A stretch of DNA of 64,000 nt, from contig BDSI01000067.1 in assembly GCA_003117195.1 (NCBI GenBank), positions 482,722-546,721 of the forward strand. The letters run 5' to 3'. Origin of the DNA: Eudorina sp. 2006-703-Eu-15 (taxonomy: Eukaryota > Chlorophyta > Chlorophyceae > Chlamydomonadales > Volvocaceae). The position numbers were made by a program, and so were the translations under genes. This document shows positions 11,319-24,031 of the stretch, piece after piece. A model generated the notes under the pieces. That model ran no database searches. It was not told the origin of the DNA and saw only the letters and a list, made by a program, of their open reading frames with translations. The number at the start of each line of letters is the position of its first letter. Positions within the stretch are counted from its first letter, which is position 1.

Positions 11319-13753
11319 TCTTTACCAGCGCGACGAACGCGCCCGCTGTATACAGTATGTGTATAGATCCGATTATTGTTACAGGGATTTATCCTTAACG
11401 TAAGTCAGGGCAGCGATTGTCGTTGAGGTTAGACTCGGTCGTGCGCGGGAGTTGAGCTGCGTTCAGGCACGCAGCAGATACTCAGCAGGCGTACATAACA
11501 GGCACCATCTTCAAGGACCGTTACAGTTGAAGTATCCAACTCGGCATGCCTGGGCTCAGCCTCGTTATGCACGCAGCACGTTTTTCGTACTCAACCGAAA
11601 GGTTTCATTAAGGCATTTGATCAATTTCGTGCTCTACACAAAGCCCATTTAATTTTTTGGGTAATTGATGTGTTTGATACATGCGGTATGTTCGCTGGCC
11701 TATGTGGAAAGGTGGAATACCATACGCCAACAAAAGCGCACACCACGTGTCCTCCCGAGCCGTTTTCCTGCGGACATAAGGAACTACTTACGCTTTGTGG
11801 AATTTAATTTTTATTGGTACACTTATTCAAATTACAAAACGATGAAAACGCTCTCCGTCTTTGAGTGTGGTCAATTTGCCCACCGGCCAAAGGTAATCTC
11901 AAAAGAGACAACACAAAACAGCCAGTCTGGCTGCAGCAATTTATGGGCTTTCCTTGGCAGCGACCGTTATCTCCAACGGCCAGTCGCCCCAGGCTCATGC
12001 CGATAGCTGGGGTCTGCCAGCTAGAAGCTATGACGGCCTTGGCCGAGCTGGTTGAGGGGTTCGTGCTGACGACAATGACCTGAGCGCCGCCCTCCCCTGC
12101 CTCGTCACGGCCGGGGCATCTGGTGGCATAGCATCAGGCCCACTTGCTCTTCCGATCCGCCCTGCGTTGCACCACGACGCTGGTGGTGGGGCCCAAGGGG
12201 GGGAAACTTGCACTTGAAAGGGCGTTGTCGCCAGGGACAATGTGGCAGAGCTGCGCCTGTGCTCCCGCAGCCGCCGCACCTTCAGTACCGGATTAGCGGA
12301 TTTGCTGTCGGTGTGAACAAGATGCTGGCAATTAGTGAATTTACGCCAGGAGGAAACGGGGCACGGTTACTTCACGAAGAAGGCAAAAGAAATTACTGTA
12401 GAGACGAACATGTATGGAGCTGCGGACATTTCCGTGGGACGTGGACAGGGACAAGCACACGCCGCATGGAGTGCGGCAGTGCGTGAGGTTAAGGGGGAGC
12501 CGGTCGTCCGCACCGACAGCTTGTAGGAGCTCGCCCGCCAAACCGCTTGATAATATTCCACAACCGCGGCGGTGCGATCAAACAGAATCTGCGGATGGAA
12601 GCGAAACAAAACTGTTTTTTTGTGTGTATAAATGATGTTAGCAGTGGGCCCCGCGGGTCTTCGGTGACAGCCGTACCTGCTCCGTTCGCTGCCGTACATT
12701 CCAAGGAGCATTCCGCGCAGGTGCCTCGTTGCATTCGTGCTTTGCTCCGCCAGAATTATTGAAGGAAATGGCGAAGGTTCTGATACGCCCAGCGTCGGGT
12801 GCAACCCAGCAGCGCAGTGCCATGTGTACTGCTCCATTCGTCCCGTCGTTGTCGGCAGTCAGCCCAGCGCGTCGTTATCTGCTTCTCAGCGCTCCAGCTG
12901 CCGAAGACAACATTTGCACATAATCTTAAGGTCTTACTTATGGAAGCGGGAACGCACGGAACGACGAAAGCTGCCCTCATAGGCCCTCATATACCGCCGT
13001 TGACATCGTTGTTGCTACCACGTTCACATGTTCGCGGAATGACCCGTGGTTCATCCACTTTATTCGTAAGGCACGTTTCCGTAGCCACGATACTTCCGGT
13101 TTTGAAAGTAATGCGCGACGACTTTCTGCAGGCCGGAAAGCGTACTAGTGCAGACGCTTGGCGGTTCTTGCTTGGTCTTGCTTAATGGCGTGTCAGGGCG
13201 TGACGCAGCTCGTTTAGGGTCGTTTGGCCGTTCCCTTTAATGCCCCAAATATCTGATAATAAGAATGCTACCAGTTAATGCTGGGGCTAGCTGCTTCTGA
13301 TCGCCTGTCCTACCTTTGCAGGCGAGCGAAGGTGGGCGTGGGTGGGTGCAGTACGCCACACACAGTTGCGTCCCACTAGCTGCTTCACTTAAGAAAGCTA
13401 GTGAATCCGTGCATTATGCTGATCATAATGCTAGATAGAACAACTCTAGAAGACTGAATCCTCGGTACGGCAGTTCGGATTCAATTTTCCTATTGCCTTT
13501 CGCTCTAACATTTTTCTGAGGGCATACACACAGTAACATATGAACTCACCCTGAAGCAAATTCTTACACGTTTGGCCGTCGCCGGTCGCTGGCTGCCCTC
13601 GGCCTTCAACAGCTGCACTCATCTTCAAGGTATCACCTTGCTACATCGTTTGCCATGGCTATCTTGACAAAAATGACAAATTAGTCCGGTTGATATATAA
13701 TTATCTTATTTTGTTCCTTGAAGTACACGGAATTCTGTTCGGCACTCATACTC
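11319..13753. other. AT-rich divergent intergenic region (MFS / GBP promoters)
   Basis: About 2.4 kb between two outward-facing genes, visibly AT-richer than the exons. No family signature was found in its short frames, including a 156-codon minus frame at 12367-12837. It must contain both promoters. A TATA-like element lies just upstream of the GBP start. Confidence 0.6.
13694..13700 (+). promoter_or_regulatory. TATA-like box of GBP gene
   Basis: TATATAA lies 54 nt upstream of the GBP start ATG in AT-rich DNA. Spacing fits a short 5' UTR, but no transcript evidence is available. Confidence 0.4.
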
Positions 13754-16700
13754 ATGGCTGTAACTGATGGAACGCGCGAGAAGTCTACAACTGCGCAAAA
13801 GTCATCTGGAGGCCAGAAGCAATCATCGCAGGATGGGAAGCCAGTACAGCTCGTGCATCACGATCCGTCCACTGGGCAGTTTTCCCTCGGGGAGGAAGCT
13901 ATCGCCGTGCTGAAGCGCATCAAAGCCCCGATCGCGGTTGTATCGGTCTGTGGCCGTGCGAGGACGGGCAAGAGCTATATCCTCAATCAGCTCCTAGGGT
14001 CAGCTGGCGCCGGGTTCGAGGTCGCCAGCTCATACCGGCCTTGCACTAAAGGTAGGCCCCTCCGGCACGTTGCCCTTAGGATATTAGCAAACTCACACGT
14101 ACACTCATGGCGTGTCAAAGTGTTCGCGTAAGCTGCCGGTTCCAGTCCGGGTATGTTTCAGAGGCATGCCCAGCTCCGCACCGGGCACTCTCGTGCAGCA
14201 AACGTTTCACTTCCCTGGCGCCGAAGCTGCTACCTGACATCCGCCACCTGACATCTGAACTTCCCATGACTGGACTCGCCACTGTTTCCCTGCTGTTAGG
14301 GCTTTGGCTATGGTCTCAACCCATCCGGCGCACTGCCCTCGATGGCAGCTACTACTACATGGTGAGTTCAAACATGCGCGGTCGTGGCATCAAGAGCGCG
14401 ACTGCAGGTGTCAGACACGGTACCTGTTGCAGTGGCACGCATGTCAGTGTGACCCTTGAGCACAAGTAGTTGGCTAAGCTTCAGCCATGATGGGACTCGG
14501 GGCAAACACTAATGGCGTAAGGAATGCCGCAATGATTGCATCGGACAGCTAACCCACTTGGAACACGGTCGGGCCGGTGCCCACATGACACGCAGGTGCT
14601 AGTCGACACCGAGGGCATCGACGCATACGACCAGGTCCGGTGGTTGCTCGCTGTCGTGTGCAGGATAATTTGCGGTGTAGCACGTCATTATGCCGACTGC
14701 GCATGCACGGCTAGGGACGCGGCCGTCGCGTTACGCGGCACCCACCCCCAGCGGAAGCCACGCAAGCGGCATCCAGGCTTGCAGTGGTAGTGTTGTGCCT
14801 AACTCTATGGTGAATCAGTTGCGTGGGTGTGTGCTTGTCCGCTGGCCGGGAGTAAACCTGTACGGATGGATTTTGGACAGTTTCACACTCGAATACCCCC
14901 CCCGTTTTTCGCGACACAGACGACCCAGGACGGCGTCTCCCTCTTCAGCCTGGCGGTGTTGCTTTCCAGCCTCTTCGTGTACAACCAGGTACGAGGTACT
15001 GTCTGCCAGTCTCGCTTGGCCCCAGGCGAATCGCATGACTTGTGATGGAACAGCACGTCGCCAGCCGCGGCAGTTGTGTAGATACACTGCGAGATTCATG
15101 CTTGCCGTATTGTATGAACCAACCTTCCCGACTTGCCTGCATATAAGTAGCATGGCTTGTCGAGTTGCGCATCCTACCTCCAATCAGCGCCATGTCCCCA
15201 CGGCTGCCGCTGCGCCTTCAGATGGGAGGCATCGACGAGGCGGCCCTAGACCGCCTGGCCCTTGTCACGGAACTGACGCGCCGGATCCGAGTGCGCACGG
15301 GCGGATCAGCGGCAGCCGCGGCCGTGGCCACAGCAGGCGACCCGCTTCCAGGTAAGACATCGCGTCGGTGCCCACTTTCCTGCATGCGGGCATTTACAGG
15401 CCGGGGTAAGCCCAGCCTGCTTAGGTACCCACGATTGGCGCACGATGCGTTTAGTCGTCCAGTGTGCACCGCTTTCGGACCATTTTTTTGACATCCCCAA
15501 CTGTCGCCTGCCTTACCGGCCCGAATGTCCTATGTCGGCAGCTGCTGAGAGCGGGAGCAAGAAGAAGGGCTCGGACGGTAAGTAGTCGCGTTCCCGGACG
15601 TGGAACAGTTTCGTCTCACCGGGCCACAAGTCCGCATGTTCTCCAGTGTCGGAAGGACTGGAGTGTTTACAGGAACTTGAACAGTGCGCCAACACGCACA
15701 CGGCCATGGAGGGTTCGGGCCGGCCTCTTGTGCAGTGGATGCACTTGATAACGAGTTGCACTGGACGGCTTGATGCGCATTGCAGGTGCAGGTATTGGCC
15801 GACGAAAGCACGAGTCCGAAGGTGGTGAGCGGCAAATGGTCTTGGGAAAGAGCTGGGGCGGGTAGCAAAGGTGCCTGGGGCGGGTAGCAAAGGTGCCTGG
15901 GGCGGGTAGCAACGGCGCCTTGCAGTACATTGACGTGTTTGATTGGGACATGACGGGTCCTCACGTTTTGGAAACAGGCCAGCACCCAGTTCTGGAAATG
16001 TGACAGCATGATGTGCTGGCACCGCTCCTGATGAAAACCCTTGACCTCATCGCCCGGACAATGCTGCGCTGTCCTGCCTTTTGTCCCCGCAGGGGCCAAG
16101 AAAAAGACGGAAACCGATGGCGGTAAGCACGCTTCGTCGAGAGCTGTCCGGCACACGCTCGTCTGCACCTGTCGCTTCACGCGCACACATAGACCCGGCA
16201 CCCGGCGTTCTCGCCACGCGTTCTGACCGTCGCACGTTGACCCCGACGCAGGTCTGGAGGACATCTCTGCACTGGCGGAGTTCACGCCTTCCTTCATGTG
16301 GCTGCTCCGCGACTTCTACTACGACCTGGAGGACAAGGGCGTGCGGGTGAGCTCTCTGTGCAGCATATGTGACGCGAGAGGGCAGTCCGTCATGTGCACT
16401 CCGGGGGGGCTGTATCGTCGCACATGCAGCCAGGCTGCCTAATGGATCTTGTTATCTTTGCATGCTGCGTACTGACCGCCAACCACATGGCCGCTTCTGG
16501 CACCGCAGCAATCCCCACGCGACTACCTGGAGACCGCCCTGATGCCCACTCCGGGCAAGGGGCCTGCGGTGGAGAACAAGAACATGGTGGGTCCATGGCT
16601 CGGATATGCCGGCGAAGTTTGCCATGGGATTGGGCACATGGGGTTACGTTCGTCAGCGAACAGCCAGCTGCTCGCCCAGTTGGACCCACTTCCTGGGCCA

Positions 16701-19002
16701 CTCGTCGGTGGCGCCTAGGGTCGATGCTTCAACGCCTGTTGCGATCCGACTAGGGGGAGGGTGGCGGGCCGAAACATGGTTGGCGTTCCCTCGCAATTAT
16801 CGAAGACCAACTAAGGACACCTTGCGGTGTTGCGGAACAAACTCGTTCCCATGCCCTTGTGGTGGGCAGATCCGCGAGTCCATCAAATCGCTCTTCCCGG
16901 ACCGGGACTGCGTGACCCTGGTGCGGCCCGTGACGGACGAGGAGGCGCTGCGCAACCTGGCCACGCTCTCGCCCGACGTGCTGAGACCCGAGTTCGTGCA
17001 GGTAGGACCGTGGCGGTGCGCGCCCAAGCCCCAGGTTCACACTCTTGGCAAACACTGCAGCACGCCTACCTGCCTGCCTGTCGAACACAATCGCGTAGCT
17101 GGTGTGATGCGCTGGCTGGCATGGCCTGTGCCGCTGGAGTTGATCCGAGTGAGTCCAGAGGTCCGTTCTGTCCTCTCTCATTTGCAGGGCGTCGAGCGGC
17201 TGACGGCTATCCTCAACGCGCGCGCACAGCCCAAGCGTCTCGGCACACAGATGCTGACGGGGCCGTTGCTCGCGGGGCTGGCATCCGCATACGTAAAGGC
17301 GATCAACCAGGGCGCAGTGCCAACGATTTCGACAGCCTGGCATGTAAGTCGTGCTCTCCGTAGTGGGCGCAACCCATGGCCGATACTTGATCATACCGAG
17401 GGCACCGCATGGGGGGCCGTGCGCGACAAGAAATCAGCGCGGGATACTGCGTGATTGATTCTGTTACATGCGGCGCATGCCTATCGGACCAACAACTGAG
17501 ACGCTTGCCAGGCTTTCCTGAATGACGGTGACGGCTTGCTTATTAACTGGTCGTGCCTTCCAGTCAATCAACCACTAGACCAGATAAGCCCTCCTATAGA
17601 CGAACGCTATCCTTCTGCAACGCACGCACAGAGCGTTGCGGAGTCGGAGTGCCGCGCGGCTTGCTACGCGGCCGAGGACGCCTACCGGGCCGCCTTCAAC
17701 CCCAACACGCCGCCGGACGAGCAGGCGCTCATGGACGAGCACCAGGTGCGACGCGCTTTAGCCTGAAGGATGTACAGTATAAAACACCATCTACAACTTT
17801 TTGGTTATCGAGCTTACCGCAACTCAAGAAACCGTGCAAGGGTTTGGTGTCGTCCTTGGCTAGCGGCCATAGCCCCGCCCCCAGATGCCGCGTTCAGTGC
17901 CAACGTGTCAGAGCTCAGAGCTGCGGCTTGGCTTGGGTCCACCAGAGATAACAGTCGCTCCCCGTACACAATGATGGTGAACTCGTTTACCCTGTTGCCC
18001 CTGCTGCTGCAGCGCTCCCTGGTCGCCGCCTTTGCGGCGTTCAAGGACCGAGCTGTCGGGGACCCCGGACTACAGGCCCGGTACCAACAGCGCTACGTCA
18101 CCGCCTGCAACACAGCTTTCGAGGCGGTGCGGGAACGCCGCCTGGCAGCTGCCGCGGAGGCGCTCGAAAAGCAGTTGGCTGACCTGGCTGCCAAACTACA
18201 CTCGGTGAGTTTAATCGTTGCAACTTGCATGGGCGGTCTCCTGTCCGCACCCGTAAATCCCCTTGGCCATCCACGCCGCATCCAGACATTCACTGTCTCC
18301 CTCCGCTGTGGGTTGGAACGCACGAAAACCCGGCCATGCTGCGCGTATTGTGTGCGTCCCCGACCCATACTGTGCTGTACGTAGGACATCCGTCTGCGTG
18401 ACGCCAACTTCACCCAGATTGCTGCGGCCGTCGAAGAGGGTGTGACGGGGGTGGTGGGATCCACCGTCGGCGCTGCGCGCTGGCCAAGGCTGCTGGCGTT
18501 CTGCCACACACAGTACGCGGCGCTTGGCAATGACGTGTTTGAACGCATGTCGACGGCGGCTGCATTCGAGACGCAGCGAGTGCAGCTCGAAGCGCAGACG
18601 CAGGCAGCGGAGATGGAGCGGATGCGGATGGAAATTGACGGGCTCAAGGTGAATCTGGCGTGTGATAATGGGAACACGAAATCCAACAAAGGCGTTGTGT
18701 CCCTCCATGAAATTGATATGGGTAAAGCTGCGTAATGGATTTGGAAAGCAAGCTGCATTGGGAGTTGCATTCGCGACTGAGGGGTCTGCTTACACGATTT
18801 CCTGATTGCCGAGGATGTTACGCTGATCCTACCTGCCCTGACATATCAATCCCAGGCCCAGCTGGCGGCAGCCAACAAGAGGGCCGACGAGGCGATCACT
18901 GCGCGTGACGGGGCGCTGAGCGCTGTCCGAGACGCAGGCCGGCGCGGCAGCAACGACTCGGACTACTACAAGGCCCCCTCCCGCGGCTGTTTCGGCTGCT
19001 AG
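13754..19002 (+). CDS. Guanylate-binding protein (GBP family large GTPase), 613 aa
   Basis: Dynamin-related large GTPase with an N-terminal G domain and a helical C-terminal stalk. Exons: 13754-14051, 14300-14361, 14596-14634, 14920-14988, 15222-15351, 15542-15577, 16093-16122, 16252-16346, 16509-16586, 16870-17001, 17188-17343, 17632-17745, 18013-18204, 18385-18648, 18856-19002; all phases agree. P-loop GRARTGKS is at residues 67-74, switch I Thr at 98 (CTKGLWLW), G3 DTEG at 124-127. The GBP-specific G4 reads LLRD at 239-242 instead of the usual TLRD/TVRD. Exons 6 and 7 (36 and 30 nt) add a Lys-rich linker between the G-domain segments. Helical-domain marks include PEFVQ and AYVKAINQGAVP. 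A coiled-coil-like Gln/Glu/Met stretch precedes the tail. The protein ends GCFGC, with no CaaX box; the cysteines could be acylated (inference). In plants and animals the family acts in membrane remodelling and defence; the role here is unknown. Confidence 0.93.
15854..15919. repeat. 22-bp tandem repeat x3 in GBP intron 6
   Basis: Three consecutive copies of GGGGCGGGTAGCAAAGGTGC plus CT; the last copy has single-base changes. It lies inside the 515-nt intron between the two mini-exons. Confidence 0.85.
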
Positions 19003-20188
19003 TCCGCGCTGTGCATCCGAGATTGTGGCGCGGCCTTGCGCCTTTCTCGCGGCATGTTTGCACATGTCAGCGGAAGGCACATTCCCAGGGGCATCAGGCT
19101 TGAAGTCGAGTGCAAGTAGCCACCGTTCCACGCTGTAGAGATCGGCAGAGGGCTGCTGAGCGCCCAAATCCGCCACAGCGAAAGGCATGACGTCAGTGAC
19201 TGGGACGCCACGGGGATAAGGGGAAGGTTAGGGGCTCACATAGCTGTTGGTTCTCGGGGCTGTTGTTCGCCGGCAGGATGGCGGGTGCTTGCAGGAAGGC
19301 TATTTCCGAGGTGCAAGCATTATGTTGCTTCAGCCGGGCAGGAGCAACAAAGCGCAACGACACATCACGATGTCATTACAAGTTTTGGAGGAGGCTGTCC
19401 GTTAAGAGGCGCAACGTGTCTTGGCGTGGCAATCACCGCCGCGGCCGATTCTTGATTTCTGGGCGCCTCCCAAGCGCACAGTGTCACGGGTGAGGTATGG
19501 TGCCAGGCCCGGAACATCGGATTCGTTAGCTGGGTTGCGAGAAACGAATCGATCCCTCCCCGGTGTCGTTGCACCTGAACAGGTGGTGTCCAGCTGAACC
19601 GCGCTAGTTGGGCCACCATGCGTGTGTGTCAGGCCGGGTTGTTTTGCGCATGGACCTCTGTCGGAGCGCCCGTCATTTCCGGCTTTCATGCCTTGGACTA
19701 TGTACATACGTCTCTCTGGATGTGCTTCGTACTGCGGGTGGAGTTAGATGCTGACCCATACGTCTGCAACTTGAAATGAAACACTTCTCGATGTATCAGT
19801 AGGGTTGTGACAGTTGTGACTACCATCATTGCGTGGTGTGAGCCGTGCGATTAAACGAAGCTTTAGCCGTCATGGTCCGATAACACTGAGGGGTTTCCCG
19901 GGGGTGGTGGAAGAATGTCCCTGTTGCGCTGTTGTACTTTACCGGTGACTGTGTGGTGCATGCGCGAATACAATTCTGCTGCAACATGAACATCACTAAG
20001 AGGTTGCCTCTTCCCGTCACAGTTCGTCTGTGACGCGTCCAGAACCTGGTCGGCAGCCTTATCAACCTCAAGGACGCCAAAACAGCCCTCTCGGCATCTC
20101 CAATCAATCAGAGACAGAAAGTACCCTCTGGACCACACGAACCACTCTCCGGCTCAGTAAGCCTAACACATGAACAACTCTGCGGCTG

Positions 20189-20193
20189 TGTAA
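20189..20193 (+). terminator. Putative polyadenylation signal TGTAA (GBP gene)
   Basis: First TGTAA noticed on the + strand after the GBP stop, about 1.19 kb downstream. Long for a 3' UTR but within the algal range. Confidence 0.3.
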
Positions 20194-20470
20194 GCACGGG
20201 AACCCCAATGCATCAATCGATGGACATGGATAACAGCCGCTGCAAAAGAGGACACCAGACCACGCCACCAACGCTGTTTGGCCGTTCCATAACGGCGAAA
20301 AAAGACGTCCACAAGTACTTCATGCGAAGTAACACAATCCTTACTAAAACAGCGAGCCTTGCAGCGCCACTCCGCTCTCGGTACCAGTGCCCCCATCCGC
20401 ATCCCTGATCAGGCGCGCTCCTTGGCGGTCTGGCTCCAAGTTCACGGCATAGACCCAAATAGGCCGCAAC

Positions 20471-20507
20471 AGGTGGGATGGACATCGCAACAGGTGGGAT
20501 GGACATC
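20471..20507. repeat. 18-bp direct repeat x2
   Basis: CAGGTGGGATGGACATC occurs twice in immediate succession. Short tandem duplication in intergenic DNA. Confidence 0.8.
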
Positions 20508-20916
20508 TGAACCGACGGCCGCACGACATCGACTCCTTGGTCAGAGGGTAAACGCGTTATCTGTCATAAACTATAGTTGAAACAACGAGGCGCTAATTCC
20601 ACAGGCGCAGTGCCTGCCCTTCGGGTTGCAGCTGCAAGACCTCTCTGCATATGTAGACGCGGGGATAAGAGCCTGGCATCATGCCAGGTACAACGCACTC
20701 CCCCAAAGTGACAGCTTCGGTCACGCACGTCCCCTGAGCAGCCTTCTAGACCCTCGACAGCACCTCACGTCAGCAGCCTGTCTACCTCCAGGCCAAAAGA
20801 TTTGGAAAGAAACCGGCGGATATGTAATGAAACGCACCGCTAATAATGAAAAACAATACCTCAAATGACATACCGTCCAGACGGCATGACCCGCGGTAAT
20901 TCTTACCGCTGTATCT

Positions 20917-20921
20917 TTACA
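20917..20921 (-). terminator. Putative polyadenylation signal TGTAA (DUF1997 gene)
   Basis: TGTAA on the minus strand about 790 nt after the DUF1997 stop codon. Confidence 0.35.
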
Positions 20922-21710
20922 CAAAAGCACGTACTGAACACACATATACGTTTGCAAACCTCCGCGCTCTCATCACCCCTACCTATCCACAGGGATGAGA
21001 TGTGCGGCGGGAACACCACAACCCTTGGCCTCGGTGTTTTTCGGGGTCGCCACCCAGGGTGATACGACATCATCAGCATACACCGCACTCCACGACACGC
21101 GAGCTTTTGTAATTCACACCGGCCGAGACATCAAAACTGTTATGCCACGAGGAACCCATATGGGCGGAAGCGCCGCGCTTGCATGTGGGGAAACAGTCCC
21201 CGGGAGCAACACCTGTGCCCACAGCCAACCTGCCACGCAGTGCCTCAAAAGGCACCACTCGGTCCGCCCGGTACGAGTTCTTGCGACCCGCTGCACAGCC
21301 GAGGAACGCACCCGCAGCCGGCTTCTCCTGGATATATCAAACTGCTTCCTGCGATTCGCCGCTCATTGGCGGCCCACCCAGAAACGCTCGCACTGCCACG
21401 TGTTCCGCGCGCTCACGGAACCCAGATGGCACAACGCCGCGCCAGCTCCGTCGCCAGATTACTGGGAGCTTGCGGCGCCACTCATGTACTCAGCATCTGT
21501 GTCGCGGCGTCCCATCCATGTGACCCCCAGTCGCCCCAGTTGCCGTTGCGCTTGTTCCTCTCCCGGGCGACAGGTGCCGCTGTTTAGCACAGCCTCTGGC
21601 CCTCAAATTCGACAGCGAGCTCTGGCCGGCACTGACAGCTTCATCTCTTCCTAGAGCGGTTGGTTAATCAGTTATCCCGTGCTGGGGGTTAGCCCGATCC
21701 TGTACGCATC

Positions 21711-23740
21711 TCAGACCGTTACGCCCGTGCTGCGGGCCGCGCGCTCCGCCCGGTAGGCCGGGTCCTTGGCCCATCTGCGTTGACGACAGGGCAAGCAATT
21801 GATTTGTCCGAATGCGTGATGCAGAAAGATGACATGTATATACGTGTGTGAGTCCGTATACGGTGGGTGTCCGATTGCAAGGCTTTTATGTGCCGCCCGC
21901 ATCTGACAGGTCCATGCCTTCAAGTGGACCACCGGCGCAAAACCCTGTTTCCCATGCCTGGTCGCGATATGGCACGATTCCAAAGCCATCCTGGGGATTC
22001 CGTGCGCGAGACGTCTCGGTGTTTGAACATACCGTTGGTAGTCCTGTGCCAGCAGTCGGACGAAAATCGGGAGCAGAGTGGACACCAAGCCGCGCAGGAC
22101 GGTGTTGCAGGTGGCGCAGAGGACATCCCGCGACAGGATGTGGAAGGGCGGGACAACCTGAGGGCGTTGCAACCGGGCACGACGTCCAGCGACAGAGCAT
22201 AGGTCGTCCGTGTCGTTGTTAGTGTTGGCTGATGCCACAGCAATGGCGGGACGAGATCCGAGATCCGCATCGAAGTCGATTCCGGACGCAAATGGAGGCC
22301 ACCAACGCAGGATTCCTAAACCGCCTCGCGCAGAGCGGTCTGCACGAAAGCTACACTTTCTGAATTGCGAAACCCAAATCAGAACGACCTTTCCAAATGC
22401 CTTACTCGCCCGTCATGCCTCACCCACCTCGCTCCACACATCCAGTTGGCTGGATGCCCGGATTTCCCCGTTCATGACCCCCGTAAGCGCCGCCTGCCCG
22501 CCCGATGTCGTCCCTCCCGCCCCCGCCGCGGCCGCCGCCGCCGGGGTAGGCGCAGGCGCCGCCGCCGCCACCGGAATGGCCTGCCAGGTTAGCTCCGTCA
22601 CGAAGCGCATGGCGAAGCGCTGGTCCAGGTGCATCGATTCCACCGCCGGGCTGCCCGTGATCTGGCAGTTCTCTGCCTGAAGGACCACGCGGGGTGAGGC
22701 GGCCCCGTTGCCGTTACCGTTACCGCCGCCCGGGTAGATGTTGACGCTGACCTCCACGACCGGCTGCAGCCACAAGTTGAACAACTGCGGGGTGGAAGTA
22801 GGAATGGGAATGGCGCGTGACTGATCGATCAGGTCCGCAGCGCCTTTCGGGCCTTTCGAAGAGGCCCTTGTGCTCAAGAAGGCGTTTTGACGAATCCGCG
22901 CAAGGACTCGCCAGATGGGGTGGCTCACCCTGGGTTGGCGACGTTGGTGGCGTTGGTCTCCTACTGTAGGACAAGTACAGGAGCGTCAGGTCCGAGCGCA
23001 AACACCCTTCAAACGGAGACCGTGTCCTTATCAATGGAACTCCCTCCCCCCCGCCCTCTAGCCATGTGCCCTACATTGATTCGCGGGACGGTCAAGGTGA
23101 AGCGGTTGCCGCCAAGGTGGGTGATCTGCTTGGGATCCAGTACGAAGTATTGCTCGACTGGCAACGTCATGTACGATTGCAGCGGCTCGTATTGAGGTAG
23201 AATCTGGAATCGGCAAGGGGCGATTGAGGGAGGTACATCAAGGCCATGAGTCACGCGGTCCAGGTGGCGGCAGCCCCGCGGGTGCAGGTCGCAAAACCCA
23301 AGTTCAGCTGCGACGATGTGAGACCCGGGTGTGATAGCTGGCCGGCTGTGCATCGTCCCGCAAGCGAAGAACAGCCAAGTTCAAACTGCAGTCAGCTCTG
23401 GTGGACCACACTCGCTCGGGCAAGCCGGGGCCGGTTGACAAACGTTTCTGCGACTTTCATGTCAGCAACTCAAGGTGCATTTTAGCGATACAGAAAACCC
23501 CGACATATTCGGTGATAGGCACATTTTGACACCACAAGGGCGAACCTGAAACTTTGCCGAGGCCGAGCCTGATGCCCCAATCTGCGCCGGGTCGTTCAAG
23601 TCATCTTTTGTCCTGGCTGGCCGTGTGATTTTGGCCAGACGGGGCGCTGCAGAACAGCGAGGTCCGAAGCGACTGCGCCCACGAGCGCCTGCTGCGCGAT
23701 CCCCCAATCCCATCAGACGACGCTGGTGAAGTGACGACAT
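21711..23740 (-). CDS. DUF1997 family protein, predicted plastid, 289 aa
   Basis: Conserved protein of cyanobacteria, algae and plants with no assigned biochemical function. Exons: 23546-23740, 23075-23203, 22428-22784, 22033-22157, 21711-21774; phases agree. Exon 1 (MSSLHQRRLMGLGDRAAG...) is rich in Arg, Ser and Ala, lacks acidic residues early, and looks like a chloroplast transit peptide. The domain follows: YMTLPVEQYFVLDP, FTLTVPRINLFNLW (across a junction), ENCQITGSPAVE, VVPPFHILSRDVL, LLPIFVRLLAQDYQRWAKD. This order, ending in a Leu-rich helix and D-Y-x-x-W, is the DUF1997 signature. An Ala/Pro/Gly run of about 35 residues interrupts the domain in exon 3. The gene is head to head with the mTERF-like gene, which may indicate co-expression. 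Confidence 0.85.
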
Positions 23741-24031
23741 ACTTCCAGGCCAGATGCAGAAGCCAAACTATAAGATCTGATTGAGTGTCTACAACACCCT
23801 ATGTACGTTAGCGCTGTGAATCACTCATTAGATAGTACAGGAGCGGAAGCAACCAATTCAATATAAGAATGAATTCAAGTTACACTACCAGGTTGCCGTG
23901 GTCAAAAGTCTTTCGTTAGGACGTTGGCCAAAGTTGGTTGTGGAAAACGACGATTGCGCCAGTATCATAAATATCTCTTATATTCAAAAAGTATGATATT
24001 GTGATAACGTCAAGGTTTACACAAGATTAAA
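23741..24031. promoter_or_regulatory. Compact bidirectional promoter region (DUF1997 / mTERF-like)
   Basis: Only 291 bp separate the two divergent start codons. The stretch is strongly AT-rich compared with either gene. TATA-like stretches occur for each direction: TATAG about 25-30 nt from the minus-strand ATG, and TTATATTC about 50 nt from the plus-strand ATG. Assignment rests on position and composition only. Confidence 0.5.

Larger units (their letters stand above)
19003..21710. other. Intergenic between convergent GBP and DUF1997 genes
   Basis: About 2.7 kb without a supported gene. Expected to hold two facing 3' UTRs. TGTAA motifs on both strands (near 20.19 kb on + and 20.92 kb on -) would make the two 3' UTRs each about 0.8-1.2 kb long. 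Frames inside have no recognisable domain. Confidence 0.55.

Noticed and set aside
12367..12837. 156-codon minus-strand frame in the MFS-GBP gap
   Set aside because: No domain, signal or repeat signature. The composition resembles the surrounding AT-rich DNA and no splice partners were found.
13718..13753. Upstream extension of GBP from a non-ATG codon
   Set aside because: The extension starts at TTG. The first ATG, at 13754, gives a normal GBP N-terminus and has a TATA box at suitable distance.
21711..22238. A single uninterrupted 175-residue minus-strand product covering the DUF1997 C-terminus
   Set aside because: The conserved DUF1997 order needs removal of 21775-22032, which joins QDYQ to RWAKD in phase. 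The intervening sequence has no conservation.
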